Shown here in pieces: positions 43,940 through 52,687 of a stretch of 64,000 nucleotides of DNA (position 1 is the first letter of the stretch; every line of letters starts with the position of its first letter). This DNA comes from Prevotella sp. UBA2444 (lineage in GTDB: Bacteria; Bacteroidota; Bacteroidia; Bacteroidales; Bacteroidaceae). The notes under the pieces were generated by a model. It saw only the letters and a program-made list of their open reading frames with translations. It was not told the origin of the DNA and searched no databases. The stretch covers positions 8,762-72,761 of the forward strand of contig DDQK01000039.1 of the NCBI GenBank assembly GCA_002342665.1, read 5' to 3'. A program made the position numbers and the translations under genes.

Positions 43940-43947
43940 CAAAGTTA
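43940..43947 (-). promoter_or_regulatory. -7 box (TAACTTTG) of lptD, leaderless spacing
   Basis: TAACTTTG then CAGCC and GTG 43934 on the - strand: a 5-nt interval, so the transcript should start at or next to the GTG. Confidence 0.65.
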
Positions 43948-43962
43948 CTACTTTTAATTAAG

Positions 43963-44030
43963 AGTTAAGAGTTAAGGGTAAAGAAAATTAGCGCAGTCAA
44001 ACATTTTTTCTTAATTCTTAACTCTTAACT
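43963..44030. repeat. 14-bp inverted repeat built of AGTTAAG units
   Basis: AGTTAAGAGTTAAG (43963-43976) and CTTAACTCTTAACT (44017-44030) are perfect complements, each arm being two 7-bp units. The hairpin lies between the lptD promoter and the 3' end of the HD gene and could terminate the oadA-like/HD transcript. Confidence 0.85.
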
Positions 44031-44046
44031 CCCCATTTTGCGGCAT

Positions 44047-44583
44047 TTATTCAAAAAGGTCAACCCATTTATGGAACCTTCTGACGCCATCCCACCCAAA
44101 TTTCTCGAGGCTGCGCATGGCTTCCACCACAGAGCGCTCGCTGCCAGGACGCGTCTTGGAATAAAACTTGTCGGCATAGCATACCACCTGTTCTTCGAGC
44201 GAGATGGGCATGAACTCTTTGTGGGGCAGAGGCAATTGCTGCTGCTCGATGTCCCACTTGGAGAGTCCTGTGCCTGTATGTCGCTCGCACACCAGGGCAT
44301 GACGCTCCCACCCCTCCTGGCGCAGGATTTCAGCCCCGATGATGCCGTGACGTATGTAAGGTTCAGTGCCGAAGCATTGTATGCCTGGGGCATCACAACG
44401 GAAGATGCCGATATCGTGGAGCATGGCTGCCTCCTCGAGGAACTCGGCATCGAGCCGTAATTCAGGATGCGCCTTGGCTATCTTCAGACATCTGTCAGCC
44501 ACCTGACGACTATGGGTCATCAGAAGCTGCTTCAACGCATTATCCTCAGGATAATACTTATCAATGATCTTCTGATAGTCCAT
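44047..44583 (-). CDS. HD-domain phosphohydrolase
   Basis: 178 residues. The metal-binding His in THSRQVADRC, the HD pair in AAMLHDIGIFRCD, a following His in IRHGIIGAEIL and a distal Asp in VVCYADKFYSK make a complete HD superfamily set. Substrate (nucleotide or phosphate ester) is unknown. Its ATG overlaps the stop of the pyruvate carboxylase B-like gene (ATGA), so the two are translated together, though no functional link is evident. Confidence 0.85.
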   Translation of the reverse strand: MDYQKIIDKYYPEDNALKQLLMTHSRQVADRCLKIAKAHPELRLDAEFLEEAAMLHDIGIFRCDAPGIQCFGTEPYIRHGIIGAEILRQEGWERHALVCERHTGTGLSKWDIEQQQLPLPHKEFMPISLEEQVVCYADKFYSKTRPGSERSVVEAMRSLEKFGWDGVRRFHKWVDLFE

Positions 44584-46361
44584 CAGGCTTCGCGCTCTAT
44601 CCAGGCTATCGTGTCATTCTGACGCACATTCTGTCCAGGCTTCACGCAAATATCTACCAACTTGCCACCCAGTGCAGCAGGAATCTCAACGATCTCGCCC
44701 CACTTGGTCTGCAGATAGCAGAAGGTGTCGCCCTCCTTGTACTTCTGACCAATGAACGGCTCCACGCACGGAGCCAGGACACCCTCTCCGCCGAAGCCCC
44801 AGAGCAGCTGTCCTGCCAGAGGAACCTTTACTGCGTCAGCCTTGGCGTGCTTGAGAGCATCAATCTCCTCCTGGGAGATTTTCTTGCCACCACCCAACTT
44901 GGCATCCTTAGCCTTCTGAAGATCAGCCAGGAACTGCTTCTTGGCCTGTCCGCTCTTAAAGGCACGATACTGCTCAGGATGCATGGCCAGTTCGAAGAGT
45001 TCCTCGTCGTCCTGTCCGTACTCCCAACCGTTCTCGTCCATTTCCTTCCTGAAATCGTCGAGGGCATTGGGCAGCAGAGTATGAGGATCGACATCGGTAA
45101 ACTCACGCTTTTGCTTCTTGGCCAGTTCCACCAGTTCCGGATCAATGGTACCAGGAATCTTACCGCTCTTACCGAGGATCATGCCCCACATGGCATCGTC
45201 CATCATCACGAAACGGCCCTTGCCCTGCTCAATGGTGAGCAGATTCATCAGGGCGATGTTCTTGGTGTACTGCGAGAACGGGGTCACCAGTGGTGGATAG
45301 CCCACACGCGGCCAGACATACTCCACCTCGTTGAAGAGTTTCACAAGCATGTCGTCCATCGTCAGTTCGGGTTCGCCCTTCTGCACGCGCAACTTGTTGA
45401 TCATGGTCTGGATTCCGCCAAGATCGGCCATCATAGAACCCATCATGCCACCAGGCAGTCCACAACCCAGAAGCAGCGATGACATGTGCTTGTTGGCAGG
45501 ATTGATGAAGTAGCCCAGCCATTCGTCTATGAACTCCTGTGTGAGGGTACGAGCCTGCATATAGGCATTCATGTTGAGGTCGGCCACCTCGAAGCCCTCG
45601 TTTTTCAGCATCGAGCGCACAGAAATGATATCGGGATGTACCTTACCCCAGCTGAGGGGCTCGATGGCAGTATCGATGATATCAGCACCATTGTTGCACA
45701 CTTCCAGGATGGAGGCCATCGACAAACCGGGGCCAGAGTGGCCGTGATACTGGATGATGATATCAGGATGAGCCGTCTTGATGGCCTTCGTCAGCGCACC
45801 GAGCATGGCAGGTTGTCCAATGCCGGCCATATCCTTCAGACAGATTTCCTCTGCTCCTGCAGCAATCACCTCGTCGGCTATCCTCGAGTAATACTCCACT
45901 GTATGGACAGGCGAGGTTGTGATACATAGCGTAGCCTGAGGCGTCATACCCGCCTCCTTGGCCCACTTGATGGAAGGAATGATATTTCGCGTGTCGTTCA
46001 GACCACAGAAAATACGTGGGATATCTACACCCTGGGCGTGCTTCACCTTATACATCAGCGCACGCACGTCGTCGGGCACAGGATACATACGAAGGGCATT
46101 GAGACCACGATCAAGCATGTGGGTCTTGATGCCTACCTCATTGAACGGCTTACAGAATGCCCTAACGGCACCATTAGGATTTTCACCTGCCATCAGGTTT
46201 ACCTGCTCGAAGGCTCCGCCATTGGTTTCAACGCGACTGAAACAGCCCATATCAATAATCACGGGAGCTATACGCTCAAGCTGATCCTTACGGGGTTGAA
46301 ACTTTCCTGAAGACTGCCACATGTCTCGATAGACGAGACTAAACTGGATTTTCTTTTTCAT
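44583..46361 (-). CDS. Pyruvate carboxylase subunit B / oxaloacetate decarboxylase alpha-like protein
   Basis: 592 residues. N-terminal carboxyltransferase barrel of the HMGL/PYC type (YRDMWQSSGK in place of the usual DAHQS, ICLKDMAGIG with the carboxylated Lys, YHGHSGPGLSMAS with metal His residues), a PYC_OADA linker domain, and a C-terminal biotinyl-like domain from about 520. In that last domain the canonical A-M-K-M is LQTKWGE: the Lys is kept but both Met are lost. Such Bacteroidetes proteins probably exchange carboxyl between biotin and pyruvate/oxaloacetate or a related acyl group; the biotin carrier may be another subunit. Leads a two-gene unit with the HD protein. Confidence 0.8.
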   Translation of the reverse strand: MKKKIQFSLVYRDMWQSSGKFQPRKDQLERIAPVIIDMGCFSRVETNGGAFEQVNLMAGENPNGAVRAFCKPFNEVGIKTHMLDRGLNALRMYPVPDDVRALMYKVKHAQGVDIPRIFCGLNDTRNIIPSIKWAKEAGMTPQATLCITTSPVHTVEYYSRIADEVIAAGAEEICLKDMAGIGQPAMLGALTKAIKTAHPDIIIQYHGHSGPGLSMASILEVCNNGADIIDTAIEPLSWGKVHPDIISVRSMLKNEGFEVADLNMNAYMQARTLTQEFIDEWLGYFINPANKHMSSLLLGCGLPGGMMGSMMADLGGIQTMINKLRVQKGEPELTMDDMLVKLFNEVEYVWPRVGYPPLVTPFSQYTKNIALMNLLTIEQGKGRFVMMDDAMWGMILGKSGKIPGTIDPELVELAKKQKREFTDVDPHTLLPNALDDFRKEMDENGWEYGQDDEELFELAMHPEQYRAFKSGQAKKQFLADLQKAKDAKLGGGKKISQEEIDALKHAKADAVKVPLAGQLLWGFGGEGVLAPCVEPFIGQKYKEGDTFCYLQTKWGEIVEIPAALGGKLVDICVKPGQNVRQNDTIAWIEREA

Positions 46362-46405
46362 ACTAAAATATGCTCGTTCCTATTTATAGATTTGTCTTTA
46401 GACCG

Positions 46406-46413
46406 CAAAAATA
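46406..46413 (-). promoter_or_regulatory. -7 box (TATTTTTG) of the pyruvate carboxylase B-like gene
   Basis: TATTTTTG followed by CGG on the - strand, 44 nt before ATG 46361; a weaker match than most. Confidence 0.45.
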
Positions 46414-46467
46414 GATAAAATATTTCAAAAATATGCACCTTAGGTCTATTTTTTTTGATATTTTGAC

Positions 46468-46475
46468 TATCTTTG
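46468..46475 (+). promoter_or_regulatory. -7 box (TATCTTTG) of the lipoprotein gene
   Basis: TATCTTTG followed by CGGC, 23 nt before ATG 46499. Confidence 0.6.
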
Positions 46476-46498
46476 CGGCACAATTGATACAAAACGAC

Positions 46499-47242
46499 AT
46501 GAAACGGACTATAATTCCCCTCATGACTGCTGCCCTGATGGCCATCGCCTGTGGCAGCAACGATACGAAGACTGACGACAGTCAGACGGTCAATAATTCT
46601 GGGTTGACGATGCCAGGCGACTCTACCATCTACGGTCTGGCCTGTGATGGTTGTACTGACTCGCTGCTCATACTGATGCCCCTCGACGGCAGCGACCCTG
46701 ACACGTTCAACATCTTCAGCGCCAACCTGGAGCACAAGATATACGGCAGACCCTCCATCGGAGACCGGATGGCCATAGTACCCAACGGAGAGGATTCCAC
46801 TTATGCAGACATGGTTATCAATATCGACAGGCTGCAAGGCGAATGGCGCTATCAAGTGAGACCTCGTCTGCGCAGACACCTGACAGACAGTACGGCCGTC
46901 GGTCAGGAGCCAGTCAACCTGCCAGACTCGTTCGTGCGCCGTTGGCTTCAGCCCAAGGAGTACGGGTATGATATCCGGCGCGACAACGTGGTACGACCCG
47001 TAGGTGCCGTCCCTGCATCAGAAGCCAAACGTGGACCTGTGGAGTATCCTGCACTCAAGCGTTATCGTGAATGGCACATACTGAACGGACATATTCTCTT
47101 CCATGAGACACGACGTGACACTACTGGGCTTCGGAAAGTCATCAGTACCGACACCGCCGACATCGTGCTGCTCAGGCGTGACACTCTTGTGCTACGCTTT
47201 GCGAATCATGAGCAAGGCTTCTATCGCGACAAGAAGGATTAA
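46499..47242 (+). CDS. Hypothetical lipoprotein
   Basis: 247 residues from ATG 46499; lipobox LMAIACGSN with lipidation Cys18. A soluble, polar chain follows (DSTIYGLACDGCTDSLLILM, then GRPSIGDRMAIV and a Cys-free C-terminal half rich in Arg/Asp). The CDGC pair could be redox-active or structural, but no known domain is recognised. Own promoter; ends 4 nt before the convergent queF gene. Probably periplasmic or surface-exposed, function unknown. Confidence 0.75.
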   Translation: MKRTIIPLMTAALMAIACGSNDTKTDDSQTVNNSGLTMPGDSTIYGLACDGCTDSLLILMPLDGSDPDTFNIFSANLEHKIYGRPSIGDRMAIVPNGEDSTYADMVINIDRLQGEWRYQVRPRLRRHLTDSTAVGQEPVNLPDSFVRRWLQPKEYGYDIRRDNVVRPVGAVPASEAKRGPVEYPALKRYREWHILNGHILFHETRRDTTGLRKVISTDTADIVLLRRDTLVLRFANHEQGFYRDKKD

Positions 47243-47246
47243 TCCA

Positions 47247-47720
47247 CTACAACACCTGATGCTGCATGAGGCGCTGCTCTGCCAGCGCCTCATACTTTGT
47301 ACCAGGGCGTCCGTAGTTAGCATAGGGATAGATGCTGATTCCTCCCCGAGGGGTGAAGAGACCTATCACTTCGATGTACTTGGGCTCCATCAGGCGCACC
47401 AAGTCTTTCATAATCACATTGACACAGTCTTCATGGAAATCGCCATGATTGCGGAATGAGAAGAGATACAACTTCAGACTCTTCGACTCAACCATACGCT
47501 CGCCAGGGATATACAGTATCTTGATCTCTGCAAAGTCGGGCTGGCCCGTGATGGGACAGAGGGAAGTGAACTCAGGACAGTTGAATTGCACCCAATAGTC
47601 GTTGTCGGGATGTTTGTTGACAAACGTCTCCAGCACTTCCGGAGCATAGTCCTGACGGTATTCTGTTTTCTTACCAAGGGCCTGCAGGCCTTCCTTTTCT
47701 CTATCCATATCCTTAATCAT
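47247..47720 (-). CDS. queF: NADPH-dependent preQ0 reductase QueF
   Basis: 157 residues, the short unimodular QueF form. [13 protein letters not shown] holds the nucleophilic Cys that forms the thioimide with preQ0, [20 protein letters not shown] is the family's active-site stretch and ends with the catalytic Asp, and [11 protein letters not shown] is conserved. It reduces preQ0 to preQ1 in queuosine synthesis. ATG 47720 overlaps the transporter gene by 8 bp; ATG 47708 is an alternative. It is under the same preQ1 riboswitch-led transcript as yhhQ. Confidence 0.95.
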   Translation of the reverse strand: MIKDMDREKEGLQALGKKTEYRQDYAPEVLETFVNKHPDNDYWVQFNCPEFTSLCPITGQPDFAEIKILYIPGERMVESKSLKLYLFSFRNHGDFHEDCVNVIMKDLVRLMEPKYIEVIGLFTPRGGISIYPYANYGRPGTKYEALAEQRLMQHQVL

Positions 47721-48408
47721 TGATTTTCATTCTAAATATATTATAGGTGATATTGCGGTCGAACACATCCTCATGGTCATGCTCCTTGGTGAACTTCACC
47801 ACCCGGATAGTGACAGGCAGCACCAATATCTCGTAGAGGGTCTTGAGTGTGACTTGCGTGATGACCAGAGACGGCATCTCCTCCCAGGGGATTACGCCGC
47901 CTAGTGCCAAAGGGAAGAAGATGACGGAGTCGGTGAGTTCACCGAATATAGTGCTGAGTACAGCACGATAGGAGAAGTTCTTTCCTCCCGAAGAGAGCTT
48001 CATGCGACTCATCACATAGGCATTCATAAACGATCCGCAAAGGAAGGCCAGAAACGAGGCTCCCGCTATACGCGGAGCAAGTCCGAATATCTGATGGAAA
48101 CCTTCCTCACCATGCCAGTAGGGTGCCCCAGGGATCCAGTCGGCCACAGCCCCAAAGAGCACAAAGATGAAGTTCATGGCGAAACCCAGCCAGATAAGCA
48201 GACGCGTACGGCCATAGCCCCACACCTCGCAGACCACATCATTGATGATGTAACTCACGGGGAACACGATAAGGCCTGCCGTCAAGTTGGCTGGGCCAAA
48301 GGATATCTGCTTCGTCTCGAGCACATTTGCCGTAATCAGGCAGACACAGAAGAGTATGCCGTAGAACATAAACAGCACACTCACCCGTTGATTCTTTTCT
48401 TGTTGCAT
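47713..48408 (-). CDS. yhhQ: Queuosine precursor transporter (YhhQ/QPTR family)
   Basis: 231 residues with about six membrane helices; family blocks [50 protein letters not shown] and [12 protein letters not shown] are well preserved. These carriers import preQ0 or preQ1 across the inner membrane. It overlaps queF and is directly preceded by a preQ1-I riboswitch whose last stem ends 3 nt before the ATG, so import is likely shut off when preQ1 is plentiful. Confidence 0.93.
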   Translation of the reverse strand: MQQEKNQRVSVLFMFYGILFCVCLITANVLETKQISFGPANLTAGLIVFPVSYIINDVVCEVWGYGRTRLLIWLGFAMNFIFVLFGAVADWIPGAPYWHGEEGFHQIFGLAPRIAGASFLAFLCGSFMNAYVMSRMKLSSGGKNFSYRAVLSTIFGELTDSVIFFPLALGGVIPWEEMPSLVITQVTLKTLYEILVLPVTIRVVKFTKEHDHEDVFDRNITYNIFRMKIND

Positions 48409-48411
48409 ATT

Positions 48412-48447
48412 CTTGTTTTGTTAAAGGGGGTTTAGCAAGTACCCCTG
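48412..48447 (-). promoter_or_regulatory. preQ1-I riboswitch controlling yhhQ-queF
   Basis: On the - strand CAGGGG, TAC, TTG, CTAAA, CCCCCC, TTTAACAAAA, CAAG, then AATATG. P1 is AGGGG with CCCCT; the pseudoknot P2 pairs CTTG in loop 1 with CAAG at the 3' end; the C of CTAAA is at the ligand-pairing position; the A-rich loop 3 is present. The order and loop sizes match preQ1-I aptamers (Bacillus subtilis type: AGAGG-UUC-UAG-CUACA-CCCUCU). P2 ends 3 nt before the start codon, which implies control of translation initiation. Confidence 0.88.
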
Positions 48448-48454
48448 TCGGTGT

Positions 48455-49447
48455 TTATAGCAGGTAGAACAGCCAGGCCATATAAGCAACGAATCCCAGC
48501 ACGAGGAGCAAGCCTTCCCTGCGGGATACAGTGTATTTCGTATAGCAGAACATCCATAGCAGTCCTATGCTGACGAGCATCATAGAAAGGTCGATGATGT
48601 TGATACCCATAATGCGCAGAGGCAGGATGACAGACGTCAGACCCAGGATGAGCAGGATATTAAACACATTAGAGCCAATGGCATTGCCGATGGCCAGCCC
48701 AGCCTGTCCCTTTTTCGCTGCTACGACGCTGGTAGCCAGTTCCGGTAGCGATGTGCCTCCAGCCACGATGGTCAGACCCACCACGCTGGGACGCATGCCG
48801 AAACGATAGGCCACGTAGCTGGCTGCATCGACAAAGAGATTACTGCCGAAGATAAGGCATGCCAATCCGACAACTATCCACATGACATTGAGCCACTTGT
48901 TGGGCTTGACAGGCGCTGTTGGCTCTGCATGAGGGCTATCGTTGGCGATCACTTCGTCGAAACCACCTTTCTTCTCCACCTCGCTGAAGGTGTAGATCAT
49001 GAAACCGGCAAAGCCGGCCAAGAGTATCAGACCGTCAGAACGACTGATCTCGTTGCCCCACAAGTGGGGAGAATCAAGACCGTCGAGACACATGATGAAC
49101 AACAGCAGCGAGGCTCCTACTGCGAAGGGGATATCCTTCTTGACTGTCGACTTGTTGATGGCTATCGGCGCAACCAGGGCGGAACATCCCACGATGAGCA
49201 TCACGTTGAAGATGTTGGAACCCACCACATTACCTACTGCCAGGTCGGAATTTCCCTTCAGTGCCGATACCAGACTGACAAACAATTCCGGCGCAGAAGT
49301 ACCAGCAGCCACAATTGTAAGTCCGATAACAATCTCTGGCACATGCATTCCTCTTGCCAGCGATGAAGCGCCCTCTGTCAGACGATCTGCCCCCCAGATG
49401 ACGAGGGCAATGCCTATGATGATATAAAAAATGTTCAGCAAAGTCAT
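48455..49447 (-). CDS. Calcium/sodium antiporter (CaCA family, YrbG-like)
   Basis: 330 residues, ten or eleven membrane helices in two inverted halves. The alpha-1 and alpha-2 repeats are clear: AAGTSAPELFVSLVSALKG with NVVGSNIFN, and AGGTSLPELATSVVAAKKG with NAIGSNVFN; the Glu in each PEL coordinates Ca2+. It exchanges cations at the inner membrane. It overlaps the Hsp15-like gene by 4 bp and its stop is 7 nt before the preQ1 riboswitch. Confidence 0.92.
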   Translation of the reverse strand: MTLLNIFYIIIGIALVIWGADRLTEGASSLARGMHVPEIVIGLTIVAAGTSAPELFVSLVSALKGNSDLAVGNVVGSNIFNVMLIVGCSALVAPIAINKSTVKKDIPFAVGASLLLFIMCLDGLDSPHLWGNEISRSDGLILLAGFAGFMIYTFSEVEKKGGFDEVIANDSPHAEPTAPVKPNKWLNVMWIVVGLACLIFGSNLFVDAASYVAYRFGMRPSVVGLTIVAGGTSLPELATSVVAAKKGQAGLAIGNAIGSNVFNILLILGLTSVILPLRIMGINIIDLSMMLVSIGLLWMFCYTKYTVSRREGLLLVLGFVAYMAWLFYLL

Positions 49448-49830
49448 AAGTCTTCTAAATTTAAGAATGCATCCATAGCCCGGCGGTCCTTCTTCGTGGG
49501 ACGTCCTGTTCCGCGTGCACGGTCTACAAAGCCACTGATGCGATTCATCTCAAGCAGTTCATACTGATCTTGAGGTGTTACATTATCATATATCTCAGGC
49601 AGCAGTTTTGCTCCTACCCGCTGTTCGATGGTTTTAAGGATACGGAAGGAATAGGTGACGGGAGGCTTGCGAACAGATACCGTCTCGCCCACCTTCACCA
49701 TGTGAGAGGGCTTGACGTTGACATCGTTGATAGTGACACGTCCGTTCTTACAGGCATCAGCAGCGATGGAGCGCGTCTTAAAGATGCGCGCAGCCCACAG
49801 CCATTTGTCTATTCTCGCCTCGTCAGCCAT
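49444..49830 (-). CDS. hslR: S4-domain RNA-binding protein, Hsp15 family
   Basis: 128 residues. N-terminal S4 domain (RIDKWLWAARIFKTRSIAADACKNGRV, VKPSHMVKVGETV), then a helical tail and a basic C-terminus (GRPTKKDRRAMD). Hsp15 binds stalled 50S subunits carrying peptidyl-tRNA, which fits its position directly downstream of pth. Confidence 0.88.
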   Translation of the reverse strand: MADEARIDKWLWAARIFKTRSIAADACKNGRVTINDVNVKPSHMVKVGETVSVRKPPVTYSFRILKTIEQRVGAKLLPEIYDNVTPQDQYELLEMNRISGFVDRARGTGRPTKKDRRAMDAFLNLEDL

Positions 49831-49833
49831 ATT

Positions 49834-50412
49834 TCAACCTTTTACCTTTCCTTTCTTATTAAACTGATTCATCGTGATGTCGATACCTGCCAGTACAAAA
49901 CCCCGTATTATCTCTACAGCTGTGTCGATGGCAGGCTGAAGCGTCTCAAGTTCTTCCTCAGAATAGCGTCCCAGCACCCAGTCGACCTGCATGCCACGGG
50001 GAAAGTCGTTGCCAATACCCATGCGCAGCCGGGCATAGTCTTGTCCGATGAGCTGCTGGATATGTCCCAGGCCATTATGCCCGCCATTAGAGCCGTTGGC
50101 TTTCAGGCGGAAAGCTCCCAACGGAAGAGCCACCTCATCGCTGACGACGAGCAGACGACTCTGATCGATGTTCTCGTGGTTGAGCCAGTACCTGACGGCA
50201 TTGCCGCTGAGATTCATAAATGTCGAGGGCTTGAGCAGTATTACCTTGCGCCCTTTCAGCGAGGTCTCTGCCACAAACCCGTAACGACGGTCGTCAAAAG
50301 AAGTATTGGACGCCTTTGCAAAAGCGTCCAATACCATGAATCCTGTATTGTGGCGGGTCATCTCGTACTCTGGACCGATGTTCCCCAGACCAACAATCAA
50401 GTACTTGTCCAT
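49834..50412 (-). CDS. pth: Peptidyl-tRNA hydrolase
   Basis: 192 residues. [19 protein letters not shown] contains the catalytic His, [10 protein letters not shown] the substrate-binding Asn, and [11 protein letters not shown] and [11 protein letters not shown] are standard blocks. It releases tRNA from prematurely dissociated peptidyl-tRNA. It lies 18 nt after rplY and 3 nt before hslR: a translation-quality operon. Confidence 0.95.
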   Translation of the reverse strand: MDKYLIVGLGNIGPEYEMTRHNTGFMVLDAFAKASNTSFDDRRYGFVAETSLKGRKVILLKPSTFMNLSGNAVRYWLNHENIDQSRLLVVSDEVALPLGAFRLKANGSNGGHNGLGHIQQLIGQDYARLRMGIGNDFPRGMQVDWVLGRYSEEELETLQPAIDTAVEIIRGFVLAGIDITMNQFNKKGKVKG

Positions 50413-50430
50413 CAGCTCTAACTAACTGTT

Positions 50431-51033
50431 TTAAGCTTCGGCCTCAGCAGCTGCAGCAGCAGAACGAGAAGCACGCGTAGCCTTGACAGAGCATACGACC
50501 ACCTCAGGAGAGGTTGCAATCTCGAGACCCTCGAAGCTCAGTGAGCCTACCTTGATGGCCTTACCCAGCTGCAGGTTGGTCACGTCAATATTCAGCACCT
50601 CAGGAATCTGGGGATAAGGAGCTGTCACATTGAGCTTGCGGACAGCCAGACTGAGCTTACCACCATCGCGAACACCCTGTGCCAGACCGTTCAGCTTCAC
50701 AGGGATACCAATAGTGATGGGCTTCGTCTCGTTCACCTCATAGAAGTCGGCATGAATCAGAGCCTCTGTCGTGGGATGGAACTGCAGCTCCTTGATGACA
50801 GCCTTGCACTGCTTACCATCAATGTCGAGGTTGATCACATAAACCTCAGGCGTGTAGACAGCCTTACGGAGTTCAGCGAACGAAGCTGCGAAGGCAAAAG
50901 CCTCGGGCAGACCATTCTCGCCTCTCTTCTCACCATAGATGTTGCAGGGAACCATACCCTCCTTGCGGAGTTCCTTTGAAGCCTTCTTTCCTGTAGAGGT
51001 GCGCTTCTGACCTTTTACACTAATCTCTTTCAT
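50431..51033 (-). CDS. rplY: 50S ribosomal protein L25/Ctc
   Basis: 200 residues, the two-domain Ctc form. The N-terminal 5S rRNA-binding domain (KEISVKGQKRTSTGKKASKE, VPCNIYGEK) is followed by the TL5-type beta domain (FYEVNETKPITIGIPVKLNG). The tail is Ala/Glu-rich. First gene of the rplY-pth-hslR set. Confidence 0.94.
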   Translation of the reverse strand: MKEISVKGQKRTSTGKKASKELRKEGMVPCNIYGEKRGENGLPEAFAFAASFAELRKAVYTPEVYVINLDIDGKQCKAVIKELQFHPTTEALIHADFYEVNETKPITIGIPVKLNGLAQGVRDGGKLSLAVRKLNVTAPYPQIPEVLNIDVTNLQLGKAIKVGSLSFEGLEIATSPEVVVCSVKATRASRSAAAAAEAEA

Positions 51034-51123
51034 TTGTGTTACTCTAAAATTAAGTTAATACTCTTTGCTTAATTCACCATCACACGATAACTATTTTTCG
51101 TTGTGCTTCCGGAAAAAGCGGTG

Positions 51124-51155
51124 CAAAGGTACTCTTTTTTTGTCAATCAGCCAAA
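51124..51155 (-). promoter_or_regulatory. Bacteroidetes promoter of rplY
   Basis: On the - strand TTTG (51155-51152), 20 nt, TACCTTTG (51131-51124); 90-nt leader. Confidence 0.8.
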
Positions 51156-51190
51156 TATTTTATAAAAAACATCAATATTTCAGCCATTTT

Positions 51191-51222
51191 CTTGCACCAT
51201 CAGGGATTTTTATGTACTTTTG
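51191..51222 (+). promoter_or_regulatory. Bacteroidetes promoter of the nusB operon
   Basis: CTTG at 51191-51194 (one off TTTG), 20 nt, TACTTTTG at 51215-51222; 49-nt leader to ATG 51272. Confidence 0.7.
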
Positions 51223-51271
51223 CATTCGTAAATAGACAAAATCGACAATAACCCACAAAACATCAAGTGAG

Positions 51272-52324
51272 ATGATTAACAGAGAGATTATCCGTTCGAA
51301 GATCGTTCAGTTAACCTATGCCTATTATCAGAACGGCAGCAAGAACATCGATTCGGCAGAGAAGGAACTATTCTTCAGTCTGTCAAAGGCTTATGACTTA
51401 TACAACAACCTGCTGGCACTCATCGTGGCAGTAACGAGAGAAGCCCGTCGCCGTCTGGAGGTGCTTCAGACGCGTGCAGAGCGCGAAGGCACACCCGCCC
51501 CTTCACAGAAGTTCACACTCAACCGTTTTGCCCTTCAGCTGGAGGGCAATAAGATGCTCAATGAGTTCATGGGCACACAAAAGCGCACCTGGGACGACCA
51601 CCCCGAATTCATCGCCACCCTGCTGGGGCACATTGAGAGCAGTGAGATCTACAAGGAATATATGGAGAGCGAGGACGACAACTACGATACCGATCGCGAA
51701 CTGTGGCGCAAGATATACCGCACGCTCATCCAAAAGAATGACGACCTGGACATCCTGCTCGAGGAAAGCAGTCTCTATTGGAATGACGACAAGGAAATCG
51801 TGGACACTTTCGTACTGAAGACCTTCAACCGCTTCAAGGAGACTAACGGCAACAAACAGGAACTGCTGCCCGAATGGGACAGCGACGAGGAAAAAGACTT
51901 CGCCCGCAAACTGTTCCGCGCTGCCATCCTCAATGCCGACGAGTATCAGCACTTCATGAGTGAGGCCTCGCGCAACTGGGATTTCTCGCGTCTGGCCTAT
52001 ATGGACATCGTCATCATGCAGATTGCCATCGCAGAGATGATGACCTTCCCCAATATTCCCGTCAGCGTGACCATCAACGAATACGTCGAACTGGCCAAGC
52101 TCTATTCCACCCGCAAGAGCGGAGGCTATATCAACGGCATGCTCGACGCCATCGCACGCCATCTGATCGATACCAGACGTCTGGCAAAATTCATGGAGCC
52201 CAAGGCACAGAAGGCTTCCAAGAGCGCACATCCGGATGAGGAGCCAGAACCCGCCAAAGTTGCAGTGCGCGTCACGCCCCGCAAGCGTATCACCAAGAGT
52301 GACGCGCCTAAGACAGAAGAATAA
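51272..52324 (+). CDS. nusB: Transcription antitermination factor NusB, long Bacteroidetes form
   Basis: 350 residues, about twice the enterobacterial protein. The C-terminal part (NWDFSRLAYMDIVIMQIAIAEM, NEYVELAKLYSTRKSGGYINGMLDAI) is the NusB fold that binds boxA RNA with NusE. The N-terminal 200 residues form an extra helical region common in this phylum, and the end is a basic/acidic disordered tail (RVTPRKRITKSD). First gene of nusB-yajC-ybbR-coaE. Confidence 0.92.
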   Translation: MINREIIRSKIVQLTYAYYQNGSKNIDSAEKELFFSLSKAYDLYNNLLALIVAVTREARRRLEVLQTRAEREGTPAPSQKFTLNRFALQLEGNKMLNEFMGTQKRTWDDHPEFIATLLGHIESSEIYKEYMESEDDNYDTDRELWRKIYRTLIQKNDDLDILLEESSLYWNDDKEIVDTFVLKTFNRFKETNGNKQELLPEWDSDEEKDFARKLFRAAILNADEYQHFMSEASRNWDFSRLAYMDIVIMQIAIAEMMTFPNIPVSVTINEYVELAKLYSTRKSGGYINGMLDAIARHLIDTRRLAKFMEPKAQKASKSAHPDEEPEPAKVAVRVTPRKRITKSDAPKTEE

Positions 52325-52357
52325 CATCAAACTAAACATTATTAATAAATATAAGGT

Positions 52358-52675
52358 ATGACAAGTATTATATTAGCAGCACAGGCTGCACAAGGCAGTG
52401 GTATGAGCATGATTCTGATGATGGTGGCCATCTTCGCCATCATGTATTTCTTCATGATCAAACCTCAGCAGAAGAAACAGAAAGCCATCCAGAAGTTCCA
52501 GAACGAACTGCAGGAGGGAGCCCAAGTGGTGACCAGCGGAGGCATCTACGGTACAGTGAAGAGCATCGACCTGACCAAGAACACCGTGGAGCTGAAGATT
52601 GCCCGCGATGTCGTTATCACGGTCGACAAGAGCTGTATCTTCCAGGACATGGCCAACACTCCTCTGCAGAAATAG
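52358..52675 (+). CDS. yajC: Preprotein translocase subunit YajC
   Basis: 105 residues. One membrane helix (about 16-33, MSMILMMVAIFAIMYFFMI) followed by the family motif KPQQKKQK and GAQVVTSGGIYGTVKSID. It is the accessory subunit of SecDF in the inner membrane. 33 nt after nusB, 12 nt before ybbR. Confidence 0.95.
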   Translation: MTSIILAAQAAQGSGMSMILMMVAIFAIMYFFMIKPQQKKQKAIQKFQNELQEGAQVVTSGGIYGTVKSIDLTKNTVELKIARDVVITVDKSCIFQDMANTPLQK

Positions 52676-52687
52676 TAAGTCCACCAT

